NCBI GenBank assembly: GCA_903875445.1
Contig: CAIQWD010000016.1
Coordinates: 1-64,000 of the forward strand
Length of the DNA: 64,000 nucleotides
DNA from: an uncultured delta proteobacterium
GTDB taxonomy: Bacteria > Desulfobacterota > Desulfobulbia > Desulfobulbales > Desulfocapsaceae
Direction: 5' to 3'
In this document: in pieces, positions 1-6,995 of the stretch
Position numbering within the stretch: the stretch's first letter is position 1
Layout: the number at the start of each line of letters is the position of its first letter
Notes under the pieces: model-generated
The model's database searches: none
What the model was told of the DNA's origin: nothing
Seen by the model: only the letters and a program-made list of their open reading frames with translations
Program-made: the position numbers and the translations under genes

Positions 1-1084
1 GTAATGTTTCATTTTCTAAAGGGAAATTTGTGTTTGAAAAATTTTGCCTTCCTTCTTTATCTCTCCATGAAAAAACCTTTCCTGCAGTAGAAAAACTTTG
101 ATATTTTTGCTTCTCAAAATCAGAAATAGTAGGAAGTGGTTCAGAAAATATGATATTCGTATCAGGCTGTATTTTGCTCGCAATTGTAATTATTTCTTTT
201 TCTTTAGTTGGCTGAGAGGTTTCAGGGCGAGGAATACTTTGAAAATTTGGAAGTGATTTTGCATTTGCAGGTAATGAAGCTACTTCAATATTTGGAGTAT
301 TTTTTCTTTCTGGAAATGCTGTCTTAATGGAATTGTAAATATGATGATAGTTGAAAAATGGAAACAAATCCGGCCGTAAAAGAATCATGACAACAGTAAT
401 GGAAATAATAAAAGCAGCAGAAAATAAGAATATTTCTTGCTGCCTACTGCTTTTTCTTGAAGAAAGATATCCTTTAGGTTTTTGAATAGGTATGTTAGCA
501 AAAGCACTTTCAGTTAAATCGTTTTCAGAATTCCAGAATTTGCTGTCTTTTTTCCTCCCACCATGAATTTTATGAATGAGGACTCTAATGGCTTTCGGAA
601 TGTCTTCGATGTTCCTTTCAGCAGGTGAGATAGATTCATTATTTGCAATGTTTAAAGGTTCTGTCCGATTATTATCTTTATTGCCTGATGCATCCTTTAT
701 CTTTGAAGGTTTTTCAGCCAATGATGAGATTAACCCTTTAGGTTTTCGTTTATAATTAATGAAAATATCTAAGCCATAATTAAAAATAAATATAATGATG
801 GCAGCTATCTGGAATAATATTACTATCATCCAGACGTTGAAAAGGTCTGATTGCTGAGGTGTTCTTAAATGTGCTTGAACACCAACAGCGACAAGATAAG
901 CTGGAGATAAAAAAGAAACATTAATGAAATTTAGAATTACTGCAGCCGCACCAAATGGTAACCCTCTTCCAATAGAAAACCATGCTAGAAAGCCTGATAA
1001 TCCAGCTATTATTACCCCAACACCAGGTATAAATATAGAAATAATCGAGAGTACGAGAGAAGCAATGCCAAATGCAAGAAACAT
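1..1084 (-). CDS. Membrane protein with DUF4124-like C-terminal region, cut by window edge
   Basis: An open frame runs without a stop from an ATG at 1084 through the left edge of the window, giving about 361 residues with the C-terminus missing. A GGAG lies about 10 nt before the ATG. The first ~70 residues are strongly hydrophobic (two or three membrane segments), another segment follows near residues 85-105, and one near 215-235 precedes a charged, Pro/Ser-rich stretch. Near residue 337 the motif VFSWRDKEGRQNFSNTN appears. This resembles the W-D-x-x-G-x-x-x-[FY]-S/T signature of DUF4124, a domain of unknown function usually found at the N-terminus of exported proteins; here it is near the C-terminus. 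A hydrophobic stretch reads on upstream of the ATG to a stop 22 codons away, so the true start is uncertain. Strongly AT-rich. Function unknown. Confidence 0.6.
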   Translation of the reverse strand, partial: MFLAFGIASLVLSIISIFIPGVGVIIAGLSGFLAWFSIGRGLPFGAAAVILNFINVSFLSPAYLVAVGVQAHLRTPQQSDLFNVWMIVILFQIAAIIIFIFNYGLDIFINYKRKPKGLISSLAEKPSKIKDASGNKDNNRTEPLNIANNESISPAERNIEDIPKAIRVLIHKIHGGRKKDSKFWNSENDLTESAFANIPIQKPKGYLSSRKSSRQQEIFLFSAAFIISITVVMILLRPDLFPFFNYHHIYNSIKTAFPERKNTPNIEVASLPANAKSLPNFQSIPRPETSQPTKEKEIITIASKIQPDTNIIFSEPLPTISDFEKQKYQSFSTAGKVFSWRDKEGRQNFSNTNFPLENETL

Positions 1085-1359
1085 AATAATTATACTCCAA
1101 TAGCATAGTAAGAGTAAATATATCTCCTCTAGTTATTGACCAACACCAGCCCCAAAATTGTTCATCCAAGATTTCAATACTTCCAGTCCTCATGCCCCAA
1201 GGGTATCTTGTTCAGTATCTCCCGACACTGTTTACATTGCAATAGAAACCTGTCCAGTGCTTTGAAACGGTCGTTGATATCTGTTCAAGAAAATGATTGA
1301 TTCATCTCTCCCAATATCAAGAATGAAAGCAGCCTGATTGATTTTGAGTTTTCATTAGT
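1085..1359. other. Intergenic, no supported gene
   Basis: AT-rich spacer between two minus-strand genes. A 90-codon frame on the minus strand (921-1193) overlaps the membrane protein gene in another frame and turns into Cys/Trp-rich nonsense after ~28 residues, so it is not called. No convincing promoter or terminator seen. Confidence 0.4.
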
Positions 1360-1746
1360 TTAGTTATACCTAGATTCTGCTTTATACAATATTTCATCTT
1401 CAAATATTTCAATTGATCCACCGGCCTTTAAGGGAAATTTATCAGGAAGGACAGTTAGTATATTTGCCATAACGCTTTCAGTATGAACCTCATCTACCTG
1501 TAAATCGATCACCCCTCCATCTATGCGCATATTTTTGCCTCTCCCAATACCAAAAAAAATCCTAATGGTAATGACATCACCAATTTCAAGGGTATTGATG
1601 CTGACGCCAGGGTAATTGGGCAATTCTGGTGGATAAAAATTTGGTATCTTAGTATTTTTGAGACTGTAGACATGATATCCATCTTTCTTGATATCGTCTA
1701 AAAATGCTGGTTCATTCTTTCCTGATGGTGACTTGACGTTTTTCAT
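1360..1746 (-). CDS. Hypothetical protein (128 aa)
   Basis: A 128-residue soluble protein with no signal peptide or membrane segment. The first ~50 residues are polar and Pro/Lys-rich. The rest alternates short beta-type stretches with Gly/Asp turns (for example IDGGVIDLQV), which suggests a small beta-barrel or beta-sandwich. I do not recognise the family. The ATG at 1746 has no clear Shine-Dalgarno sequence, which lowers confidence. It sits in the AT-rich segment between two membrane protein genes on the same strand. Confidence 0.5.
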   Translation of the reverse strand: MKNVKSPSGKNEPAFLDDIKKDGYHVYSLKNTKIPNFYPPELPNYPGVSINTLEIGDVITIRIFFGIGRGKNMRIDGGVIDLQVDEVHTESVMANILTVLPDKFPLKAGGSIEIFEDEILYKAESRYN

Positions 1747-1842
1747 AAAACACGAAGAGTTGATAAGGAAATTAAAATGAGGAGGTGGAGCTATAATATG
1801 ATTTTATCATCAAAATCGGTTGATGCATGAATTTGGATGGAT

Positions 1843-2670
1843 TTATGTCTTCTTAGCAAAATTAAAATCACATTGTGGATAAAGTTCAGTAGCACAATCA
1901 GGGCAGATACTATGGCTAAATTGAGCCGCTGAATGTTTAGAAATATAATCTTCAATGTGATTCCAAGAACCACCGCTATCTCGAATTTTTTTACAATTAG
2001 CGCATATAGGAAGAAAGCCTCTCAGGACATGAATCTCTTTGAAAGCGTTGTCTATAATTTCTTTATCCTTTATAGTTTGTTTTAAGATCTCCTCTTTTAA
2101 TGTTCGTTCTCTAAAGTATTCTCTAAAAACAAAATGAATAATTGATCCATTAATTACGAGACATAAAATTAGTGATATTCCAATATCAAAATATTCTTGT
2201 GTCTTGTTAACATATTTCATGAACAAATTAGGATAGTAATATTCCAAAACCAGTGTAATAGTCACTGATAGAACTATTGAGGGAAGATAGAATCTAAAAG
2301 GATTTTTTACAAAGATATTTCCATAGGTAACCAACACAAAGAAGAAAAACGGTAGGCTTCCATGAACTCCATTTGTGAAAAACCACGCCGCAGTTAAAGC
2401 TAGATAGAAATAAATGTTTGCTGGTGTAATTAATTTTCGATAATCTCTTTTAACGCGAGAATAAAAATAACAAAATCCGGGGACAATGCCACATAATGTG
2501 GAAATTGCTATTTGGTACACATTATCATCAAGTATCAAACCATATATTAATGTTGCTATTCCGGTAAGACTTATAAAAAACATAACCGTGTTAAATATAC
2601 GATTTTCTATCGTGAATAATTCAGGGTCTCCTAAAATTAAGTTCAAAATTTGAGATACATTTTTCTTCAT
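1843..2670 (-). CDS. Polytopic membrane protein with C-terminal zinc-binding CxxC motif domain
   Basis: 275 residues with about six hydrophobic segments (near residues 26-46, 52-70, 83-100, 104-118, 128-145 and 162-181), then a basic and coiled stretch (185-215), then a cytoplasmic tail. The tail carries LPICANCKKIRD, a Trp-containing spacer and HSICPDC followed by TELYP. This is the CxxC-KKIRD ... CPxC-xxxLYP motif found at the C-terminus of many PAS, GAF and receiver signalling proteins and thought to bind zinc. No kinase or GGDEF domain follows, so the protein looks like a membrane sensor stripped to its input and the motif. Its function is inference. No strong ribosome binding site is visible before the ATG. 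AT-rich codon use. Confidence 0.65.
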   Translation of the reverse strand: MKKNVSQILNLILGDPELFTIENRIFNTVMFFISLTGIATLIYGLILDDNVYQIAISTLCGIVPGFCYFYSRVKRDYRKLITPANIYFYLALTAAWFFTNGVHGSLPFFFFVLVTYGNIFVKNPFRFYLPSIVLSVTITLVLEYYYPNLFMKYVNKTQEYFDIGISLILCLVINGSIIHFVFREYFRERTLKEEILKQTIKDKEIIDNAFKEIHVLRGFLPICANCKKIRDSGGSWNHIEDYISKHSAAQFSHSICPDCATELYPQCDFNFAKKT

Positions 2671-2716
2671 TAGGTTATGAACGTGGAAGGATTCAGAATT
2701 AATCTCTCTGTAAACT

Positions 2717-2971
2717 TTAAGCTCGTGTAGAAAAATATTTAATGATGCTTGTTACAATATTGTAGGGCATCTCGAAAATGGTTACAAAAATATTTTTATC
2801 GGGAACCTTCCTTACCCCACCGAATTTAAAGTCAGAAATAATTTTGTTGCCACACGAGGGACAAACCATAGTTATCCCGCCTTTATTTTCAGGAATACGT
2901 AGTCGTTGATTGCACCTAGGGCATTTATGCATTTCCTGCTCCATAATATAAGAGTTCTTTTGCTGCATCAT
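2717..2971 (-). CDS. Small zinc-ribbon protein
   Basis: 84 residues. Two CxxC pairs (CPRC about residue 18, CPSC about residue 38) form a zinc ribbon of the type seen in zinc-ribbon and MJ0042-like domains. It is followed by a basic linker and an amphipathic or weakly hydrophobic tail (VTIFEMPYNIVTSIIKYF) that could touch the membrane. The ATG overlaps the TAA stop of the upstream reductase by one base (TAATG) with AGGA just before it, so the two are probably translationally coupled. Met10 would be an alternative start directly before the ribbon. Partner and role unknown. Confidence 0.6.
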   Translation of the reverse strand: MMQQKNSYIMEQEMHKCPRCNQRLRIPENKGGITMVCPSCGNKIISDFKFGGVRKVPDKNIFVTIFEMPYNIVTSIIKYFSTRA

Positions 2972-3624
2972 TATCCTACCTGATAATTTTCATAAACATG
3001 CACACCAACAGCAGGCTCTTCATGCGCCACCTTCACCATAAATCGAGCAACAGCTTCAGCTTCAACAGGACGATATTTCTTCAGCGAACCAACCAACAAG
3101 AGCTGCCATAATGGACTCATCAGTATTCCTATCCGTTCACCCAACCTAAATTCTTCTCTCTGCCCCAACAGCAAAGATGGTCGAATAATTCTCACACATT
3201 TATAACCGATCTCTTGAACAGCCTCTTCCATCTCCACTTTGATTCGATTGTAGAACACCTTTGAGTTACTGTTGGCACCCATAGCAGAGATAACTATGAA
3301 TTGTTCAGCACCTTGTTTTTTCATCACCTTTGCTACATCAACAACCAAAGAAAAATCTACCTTTCGGAAGGCTTTTTGTGATCCTGCTTTTTTTATAGTG
3401 GTTCCAAGGCAACAAAAGACATCATTTGCCGTAATTGTTGATAATGTCTTTTCGAGGTTGTTGAAATCCGTTATGACCTCTTTCAGCTTACGATGCGTTA
3501 TGAGGCTGCGTTTTCTTACGAGCGATGTTACTTCGGAATAAGCGGGATTATTAAAAATGTTCCGTAAGAGATGACTACCGACTAAACCTGTTGCTCCTAC
3601 TACTAATGCTTTGCGAGGAATCAT
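2971..3624 (-). CDS. HTATIP2/YbjT-like atypical short-chain dehydrogenase
   Basis: 217 residues with an N-terminal Rossmann nucleotide-binding motif (VVGATGLVGSHLL, residues ~8-20), the Asn-poor core CLGTTIKKAGSQKAFRKVD typical of the Tip30/HTATIP2 group of NAD(P)-binding proteins, and a Tyr-x-x-x-Lys pair (YNRIK) in the expected place. Length fits the family (~210-240). Substrate unknown; bacterial members are annotated as NAD(P)H-binding oxidoreductases. The start overlaps the stop of the HU-family gene by 4 nt (ATGA), so it is read as part of a three-gene run with HU upstream and the zinc ribbon downstream. Confidence 0.75.
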   Translation of the reverse strand: MIPRKALVVGATGLVGSHLLRNIFNNPAYSEVTSLVRKRSLITHRKLKEVITDFNNLEKTLSTITANDVFCCLGTTIKKAGSQKAFRKVDFSLVVDVAKVMKKQGAEQFIVISAMGANSNSKVFYNRIKVEMEEAVQEIGYKCVRIIRPSLLLGQREEFRLGERIGILMSPLWQLLLVGSLKKYRPVEAEAVARFMVKVAHEEPAVGVHVYENYQVG

Positions 3625-3914
3625 TTTTTCTTTCCATCTCCATCATCAACTGTCCTTTTCAATTCTCTTCCGACTGTAAATAAGACCGATTTTCTTGGTT
3701 TAATTTCCATTTTCTTTCCGGTCCTTGGATTACTAAATAGATAAGAAATACGATGTGTTATCTTGAGTGAGCCAAAGCCCCTAATCTCGACCTTTTCACC
3801 TCTCGCCAAGGATTCAGTCATGGCAGCAAGGATAGTATCGACAATGCCGGATGATGTTGATATTGTAATTTTTTGGTCTGTAGCAAGGGCCTCGATTAAA
3901 TCCGACTTGTTCAC
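3621..3914 (-). CDS. HU/IHF-family DNA-binding protein
   Basis: 97 residues covering the whole family: helical dimer body (MNKSDLIEALA), EIRGFGSL strand, the DNA-intercalating arm with NPRTGKKMEI, and the closing helix FTVGRELKRTV. The arm proline needed for DNA bending (NPRTG) is present. The N-terminal NKSDLIEALA looks closest to the IHF-beta side of the family, but HU versus IHF cannot be settled by eye. Translation probably starts at a GTG (position 3914) preceded by AAAGGAGAG. A long inverted repeat lies 56-84 bp upstream and may be its operator. It heads a short operon with the reductase and zinc-ribbon genes. Confidence 0.85.
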   Translation of the reverse strand: MNKSDLIEALATDQKITISTSSGIVDTILAAMTESLARGEKVEIRGFGSLKITHRISYLFSNPRTGKKMEIKPRKSVLFTVGRELKRTVDDGDGKKK

Positions 3915-3969
3915 GATTTTTCTCTCCTTTCAAGAACAATGAGATAATCTATATTTCGCACATCGCCAC

Positions 3970-3998
3970 TTTATTGTCTACCATAATTAGACAATAAA
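3970..3998. promoter_or_regulatory. Perfect 11-bp inverted repeat, candidate operator
   Basis: TTTATTGTCTA and its exact reverse complement TAGACAATAAA are separated by 7 nt (ccataat). The repeat lies between the divergent HU-family gene and the first small tandem gene. It has no T-tract on either side, so it looks like a dimeric repressor or activator site rather than a terminator. Confidence 0.5.
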
Positions 3999-4203
3999 AC
4001 AACTGGTTGAAGGTTCTCTTCAAATTGTCTTCTTCGCCAAGTTACTATCCCTATCCATAAATTCTAAAAGAGGCCAGTAATCAGGTATAACATCAACAAT
4101 TGTCATGACTGTTTTTCTGCCATGACCCTTGACGGCTTCTCTTTAGTTACATATCCTGTAATGAGAATAACTCTCAAAAATTATAATTATCTGAGAGAAT
4201 AAT

Positions 4204-4410
4204 ATGCAAGTAGCAGGTATCAGTATTTCAACAGCGTCGGCTGGCATGTCTATCCTCAAATCAGCCAATGAACAACCAAAGTTAGCTGGGGAGCTTATAA
4301 GCAAGACTGTTGAGGCCATGGGGAATATCCAGGTTGGCCAAACTTCTTCTCAACCTGTCGTCGCAGCAAATACCTCAACTACTGGAAATAACATCAACAT
4401 CATAGCATAA
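4204..4410 (+). CDS. Small YjfB-like putative motility protein, copy 1
   Basis: 68 residues without signal peptide. The N-terminal helix (MQVAGISISTASAGMSILK) with a following EQPKLAGELISKTVEAM segment resembles the YjfB-like 'putative motility protein' family (short proteins starting with a helix and ending in a hydrophobic beta tail); this is a resemblance judged by eye. A Gln/Thr/Ser-rich linker leads to a C-terminus NNINIIA. GAGAGAA precedes the ATG. A second gene of the same size with matching ends begins 61 bp downstream, so the two are probably paralogues expressed together. Confidence 0.6.
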   Translation: MQVAGISISTASAGMSILKSANEQPKLAGELISKTVEAMGNIQVGQTSSQPVVAANTSTTGNNINIIA

Positions 4411-4471
4411 GTTTTCGCTGTGACCAATATGGCGGCAACAGCGATTTCACCAACACATAAAGGAGAGTGAC

Positions 4472-4678
4472 ATGGGCGTAAGCGGAATTAGTGGATCAAT
4501 GAACTATCAGCTTTTTCAGGTTGCCTCTCAAAGGAACAACGGGCAAGTAGTCGGTAAAACCCAAAATGTACAACAAGGACAACAGGAGGAAAGCAGTGAA
4601 GGCGCTGCCGTTAAGACTAGTGAAGCAAGCCAAGGAACAGAAACACTTGAGTCAAATTCTATCAATATTTATGCTTGA
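4472..4678 (+). CDS. Small YjfB-like protein, copy 2
   Basis: 68 residues, the same length as its upstream neighbour. It starts MGVSGISGS (compare MQVAGISIS) and ends SINIYA (compare NINIIA), while the middle is a Gln/Glu/Ser/Thr-rich, probably disordered stretch. A strong ribosome site AAAGGAGAG lies 6 nt before the ATG. No signal peptide or membrane segment. Shared ends and a variable middle suggest the termini are the functional contacts, with the middle acting as a spacer. Function unknown. Confidence 0.6.
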   Translation: MGVSGISGSMNYQLFQVASQRNNGQVVGKTQNVQQGQQEESSEGAAVKTSEASQGTETLESNSINIYA

Positions 4679-4731
4679 AATTTGCTTGACAGTGGCTCTA
4701 CGCCCAAAGCATTTAATCTGCACTTAATACG

Positions 4732-4766
4732 AAAAAAGGGATTACGGCAAAAACCGTAACCCCTTT
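4732..4766 (-). terminator. Intrinsic terminator after tRNA-Pro
   Basis: On the minus strand, arms AAAGGGGTTACGG and CCGTAATCCCTTT (one mismatch) flank a 6-nt loop and run into a T-tract. It lies 8 nt past the encoded CCA of the tRNA. Confidence 0.8.
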
Positions 4767-4773
4767 AAATCAT

Positions 4774-4851
4774 TGGTCGGGGCGGAGTGATTCGAACACT
4801 CGACCTCCTGCTCCCAAGGCAGGCGCGCTAACCAGGCTGCGCTACGCCCCG
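4774..4851 (-). tRNA. tRNA-Pro (anticodon TGG)
   Basis: 78 nt folding as a standard cloverleaf. Acceptor CGGGGCG pairs with CGCCCCG, discriminator A, and the CCA end is encoded. The D-arm contains the GGTTAGCGC loop region, the anticodon stem CTGC/GCAG encloses loop CTTGGGA with anticodon TGG, and the T-loop is TTCGAAT. It reads proline codons CCN, mainly CCA and CCG. Confidence 0.95.
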
Positions 4852-4859
4852 ACTATATT

Positions 4860-4890
4860 GAAAAAGGCTCGATTTTGGGAAATCGAGCCT
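4860..4890 (-). terminator. Intrinsic terminator between tRNA-Asn and tRNA-Pro
   Basis: Minus strand: AGGCTCGATTT, loop CCCA, AAATCGAGCCT, then TTTTT. The stem is perfect over 11 bp. Its position between the two tRNAs suggests that much transcription from the tRNA-Asn promoter stops here and that tRNA-Pro depends on read-through or its own start. Confidence 0.85.
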
Positions 4891-4898
4891 CTGAATTC

Positions 4899-4974
<76 letters not shown>

Positions 4975-5047
4975 TTAGAAATATATTCAACACCTTTCAG
5001 GTCATCGACCTGCTGCTGTTTTGGTAACCGAAACAGCGTAGGCGGGC

Positions 5048-5076
5048 ACTATAAACCGCAGAGAAAGGGGTGTCAA
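5048..5076 (-). promoter_or_regulatory. Sigma-70 promoter for the tRNA genes
   Basis: Minus strand: TTGACA (5071-5076), 17-nt spacer, TATAGT (5048-5053). The -35 box is perfect and the -10 box has one mismatch. It points at tRNA-Asn and lies in the gap downstream of the exported-protein gene. Confidence 0.8.
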
Positions 5077-5139
5077 CTGATTTTTCCAAGCCCCTCTCCT
5101 TTCTTGTTAGACCTCGTTTTGGCCCTGAGGCAGTCAAAT

Positions 5140-5988
5140 CTATTGTGCAGCCTTTTCCTCCAGCCCTTTCATCATCTGCTCCATCTGTTGCATCATTTCT
5201 TCCTTTTCCTCCTGAGACATCGGCTTTCCCCCGTCGGGAACCATCGGTGCTATTATTCGCGCATTTTTGGCGCTCTCCGGATTTTTCAACATGGCAATCG
5301 CCTGCGTGGCCATGTCTTTGGCAATCTCATCAGCCTGGCCATTTATTTCAGCATCTATGCCTTCCGGACTTTGAAAGAATTTGTCGTCAACCTCGCCTTT
5401 ATCGACGGTTTCAGCCACCATCGTCAAATTCATACCCATTATGTTCATTTCGGTTCTCAGACTGACGTCGGTATCGTGAATCAGGTAGGTAGCAGAACCG
5501 CCCATTATTTCCACTTTATCACAGCTGTAGCCCAGGATCTCCAAGGCATTCTGCTGTATTGTCCCTCCCATCCCTTCGGTATAGGCGGCACCCATTTTCT
5601 TGACGCTTTGCCGTACCCTTTCCTGCTCCGCCGGGGACAGCTTGTTGTACTCCTCTATCATATATTTCTGCGGATTCACTGCCTTGAAACCCTGGTGTTT
5701 CTGTAGATCATAGGAATAAATAGAGTCGGGGTTCTTGATCGTGATGGTAGAGTTGGGCGTTTTCATGCCCATCATATTGGAAACGGTTTCTCTATATGTC
5801 GCTCGTTCCTTGCCGTTATCCCGAACATAAAGAGTTTCCTTCCCTTCTTCCATCCCCTTGATTACATAACGAATTGTGGCATGCTGAAAGGGTAGTTGCT
5901 TTTCCCATAGCAGTTCATTGCCGGCAAAAATCCGTACCGGCAACGCCAGGAATGCGACAACTAGCCACAGTGCCAAGAGTCTTTTCAT
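5140..5988 (-). CDS. Exported protein of unknown function
   Basis: Start chosen at the ATG preceded by GGAGATGA, 8 codons inside the longest frame; this gives 282 residues. It begins with a Sec signal peptide (MKRLLALWLVVAFLALPVRIFA), then a beta-rich mature domain with TIRYVIKGMEEGKETLYVRD and ATYRET, a central region around Cys in LGYSCDKVEIMGG, and a charged, Met/Glu/Lys-rich C-terminal tail (MMQQMEQMMKGLEEK). The pattern (signal peptide, YVIKG..., GYxCDK) resembles periplasmic DUF4412-like proteins, but I cannot confirm that by eye. It directly follows the ydfG-type gene with a 10-bp gap, so it may be co-transcribed. Confidence 0.75.
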   Translation of the reverse strand: MKRLLALWLVVAFLALPVRIFAGNELLWEKQLPFQHATIRYVIKGMEEGKETLYVRDNGKERATYRETVSNMMGMKTPNSTITIKNPDSIYSYDLQKHQGFKAVNPQKYMIEEYNKLSPAEQERVRQSVKKMGAAYTEGMGGTIQQNALEILGYSCDKVEIMGGSATYLIHDTDVSLRTEMNIMGMNLTMVAETVDKGEVDDKFFQSPEGIDAEINGQADEIAKDMATQAIAMLKNPESAKNARIIAPMVPDGGKPMSQEEKEEMMQQMEQMMKGLEEKAAQ

Positions 5989-5998
5989 TTCATCTCCA

Positions 5999-6772
5999 CT
6001 ATTGCTTACCAACGGCTATTTCTTTGCGGCTGACTGCGAAATTCCCCCAACTCTGACAAAGCGGCATGACTTCGACGCAATTGATATTGACATGGGCCGG
6101 ACGACTGGCCGTCCAGTAAATGATCTCGGCAATATCGGCCGGCGAAAGCGGCTCGGTGCCTTCATAAACCTTGGCGGCTTTCTCCTTGTCGCCGCCGAAA
6201 CGAACAAGGGAAAACTCGCTTTCGGCAAGTCCCGGTTCGATAGTGGTTACCCTGATTCCCGTCCCGTGCAAATCGGCCCGCAGATTTCTCGAAAATTGCT
6301 GCACGAAGGCCTTGGTTGCCCCGTAAGTGTTGCCGCCCGGATAGGGCCACGAGGCAGCCACTGATCCGATATTGATGATATGTCCCTTGCCGCGGGCAAC
6401 CATGCCGGGCAGAAGCAATCTGGTCATATACAACAGGCCTTTGATGTTGGTATCGACCATCGTTTCCCATTGGTCAAGATCGGTTTCCTGGGCGGGTCCA
6501 AGACCTAAGGCCAGACCGGCGTTGTTGAGAAGAATGTCGATATCGCGAAATCCCTCCGGCAAGCCCTGCACCATCTCCCGCACCTGTGAGAGGTCACGGA
6601 CATCAACGACAGCAATATGGACAGTGTCCGGGCCGAGTTTCTCCCGCAATTCGAAAAGACGGTCTCGCCGCCTTCCGGTAAGGATCATTTTCCAACCATT
6701 TTGGCTGAACAATTCGGCACTCGCCCTGCCAAATCCCGAAGTTGCACCGGTTATAAGAATTATCTTGGACAT
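5999..6772 (-). CDS. ydfG: YdfG-family NADP-dependent 3-hydroxy acid / serine dehydrogenase
   Basis: 257 residues from the ATG preceded by GGGAGGATGGA; a longer frame upstream is non-homologous. Classical short-chain dehydrogenase: TGATSGFG cofactor motif (residues 8-15), arginines GRRRDR after the second strand (NADP preference), NNAG at 83-86, and catalytic Ser137, Tyr150 and Lys154. GSVAASWPYPGGNTYGATKA and the C-terminal PAHVNINCVEVMPLCQSW are hallmarks of E. coli YdfG, which oxidises serine and 3-hydroxy acids and reduces malonic semialdehyde. Cytosolic. Close in length to YdfG (248). Confidence 0.88.
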   Translation of the reverse strand: MSKIILITGATSGFGRASAELFSQNGWKMILTGRRRDRLFELREKLGPDTVHIAVVDVRDLSQVREMVQGLPEGFRDIDILLNNAGLALGLGPAQETDLDQWETMVDTNIKGLLYMTRLLLPGMVARGKGHIINIGSVAASWPYPGGNTYGATKAFVQQFSRNLRADLHGTGIRVTTIEPGLAESEFSLVRFGGDKEKAAKVYEGTEPLSPADIAEIIYWTASRPAHVNINCVEVMPLCQSWGNFAVSRKEIAVGKQ

Positions 6773-6995
6773 TCCATCCTCCCATTTTGCGACATCGTGT
6801 GTTGTTCTTCCCCTGCCAAGCATCCGTTCGGGAATGCCAGTACAGCCTCCACCCTGATTCCCCAAGATTTCTAAGGGTATCTACCCTACCTCAATTCCAG
6901 GAAAATCTCAATTCAATCATACGCTGGGAAAAGCAGGTGCGACTTGGCATGCTCGACCTGTAAGGGTGAGGAATCAGGTGATCTTCGCCGGTTGC

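Noticed and set aside
921-1193. 90-codon minus-strand frame
   Set aside because: Overlaps the membrane protein in another frame; after ~28 residues it becomes Cys/Trp/Tyr-rich and unlike a protein. The first part might be a frameshifted N-terminus but this cannot be shown.
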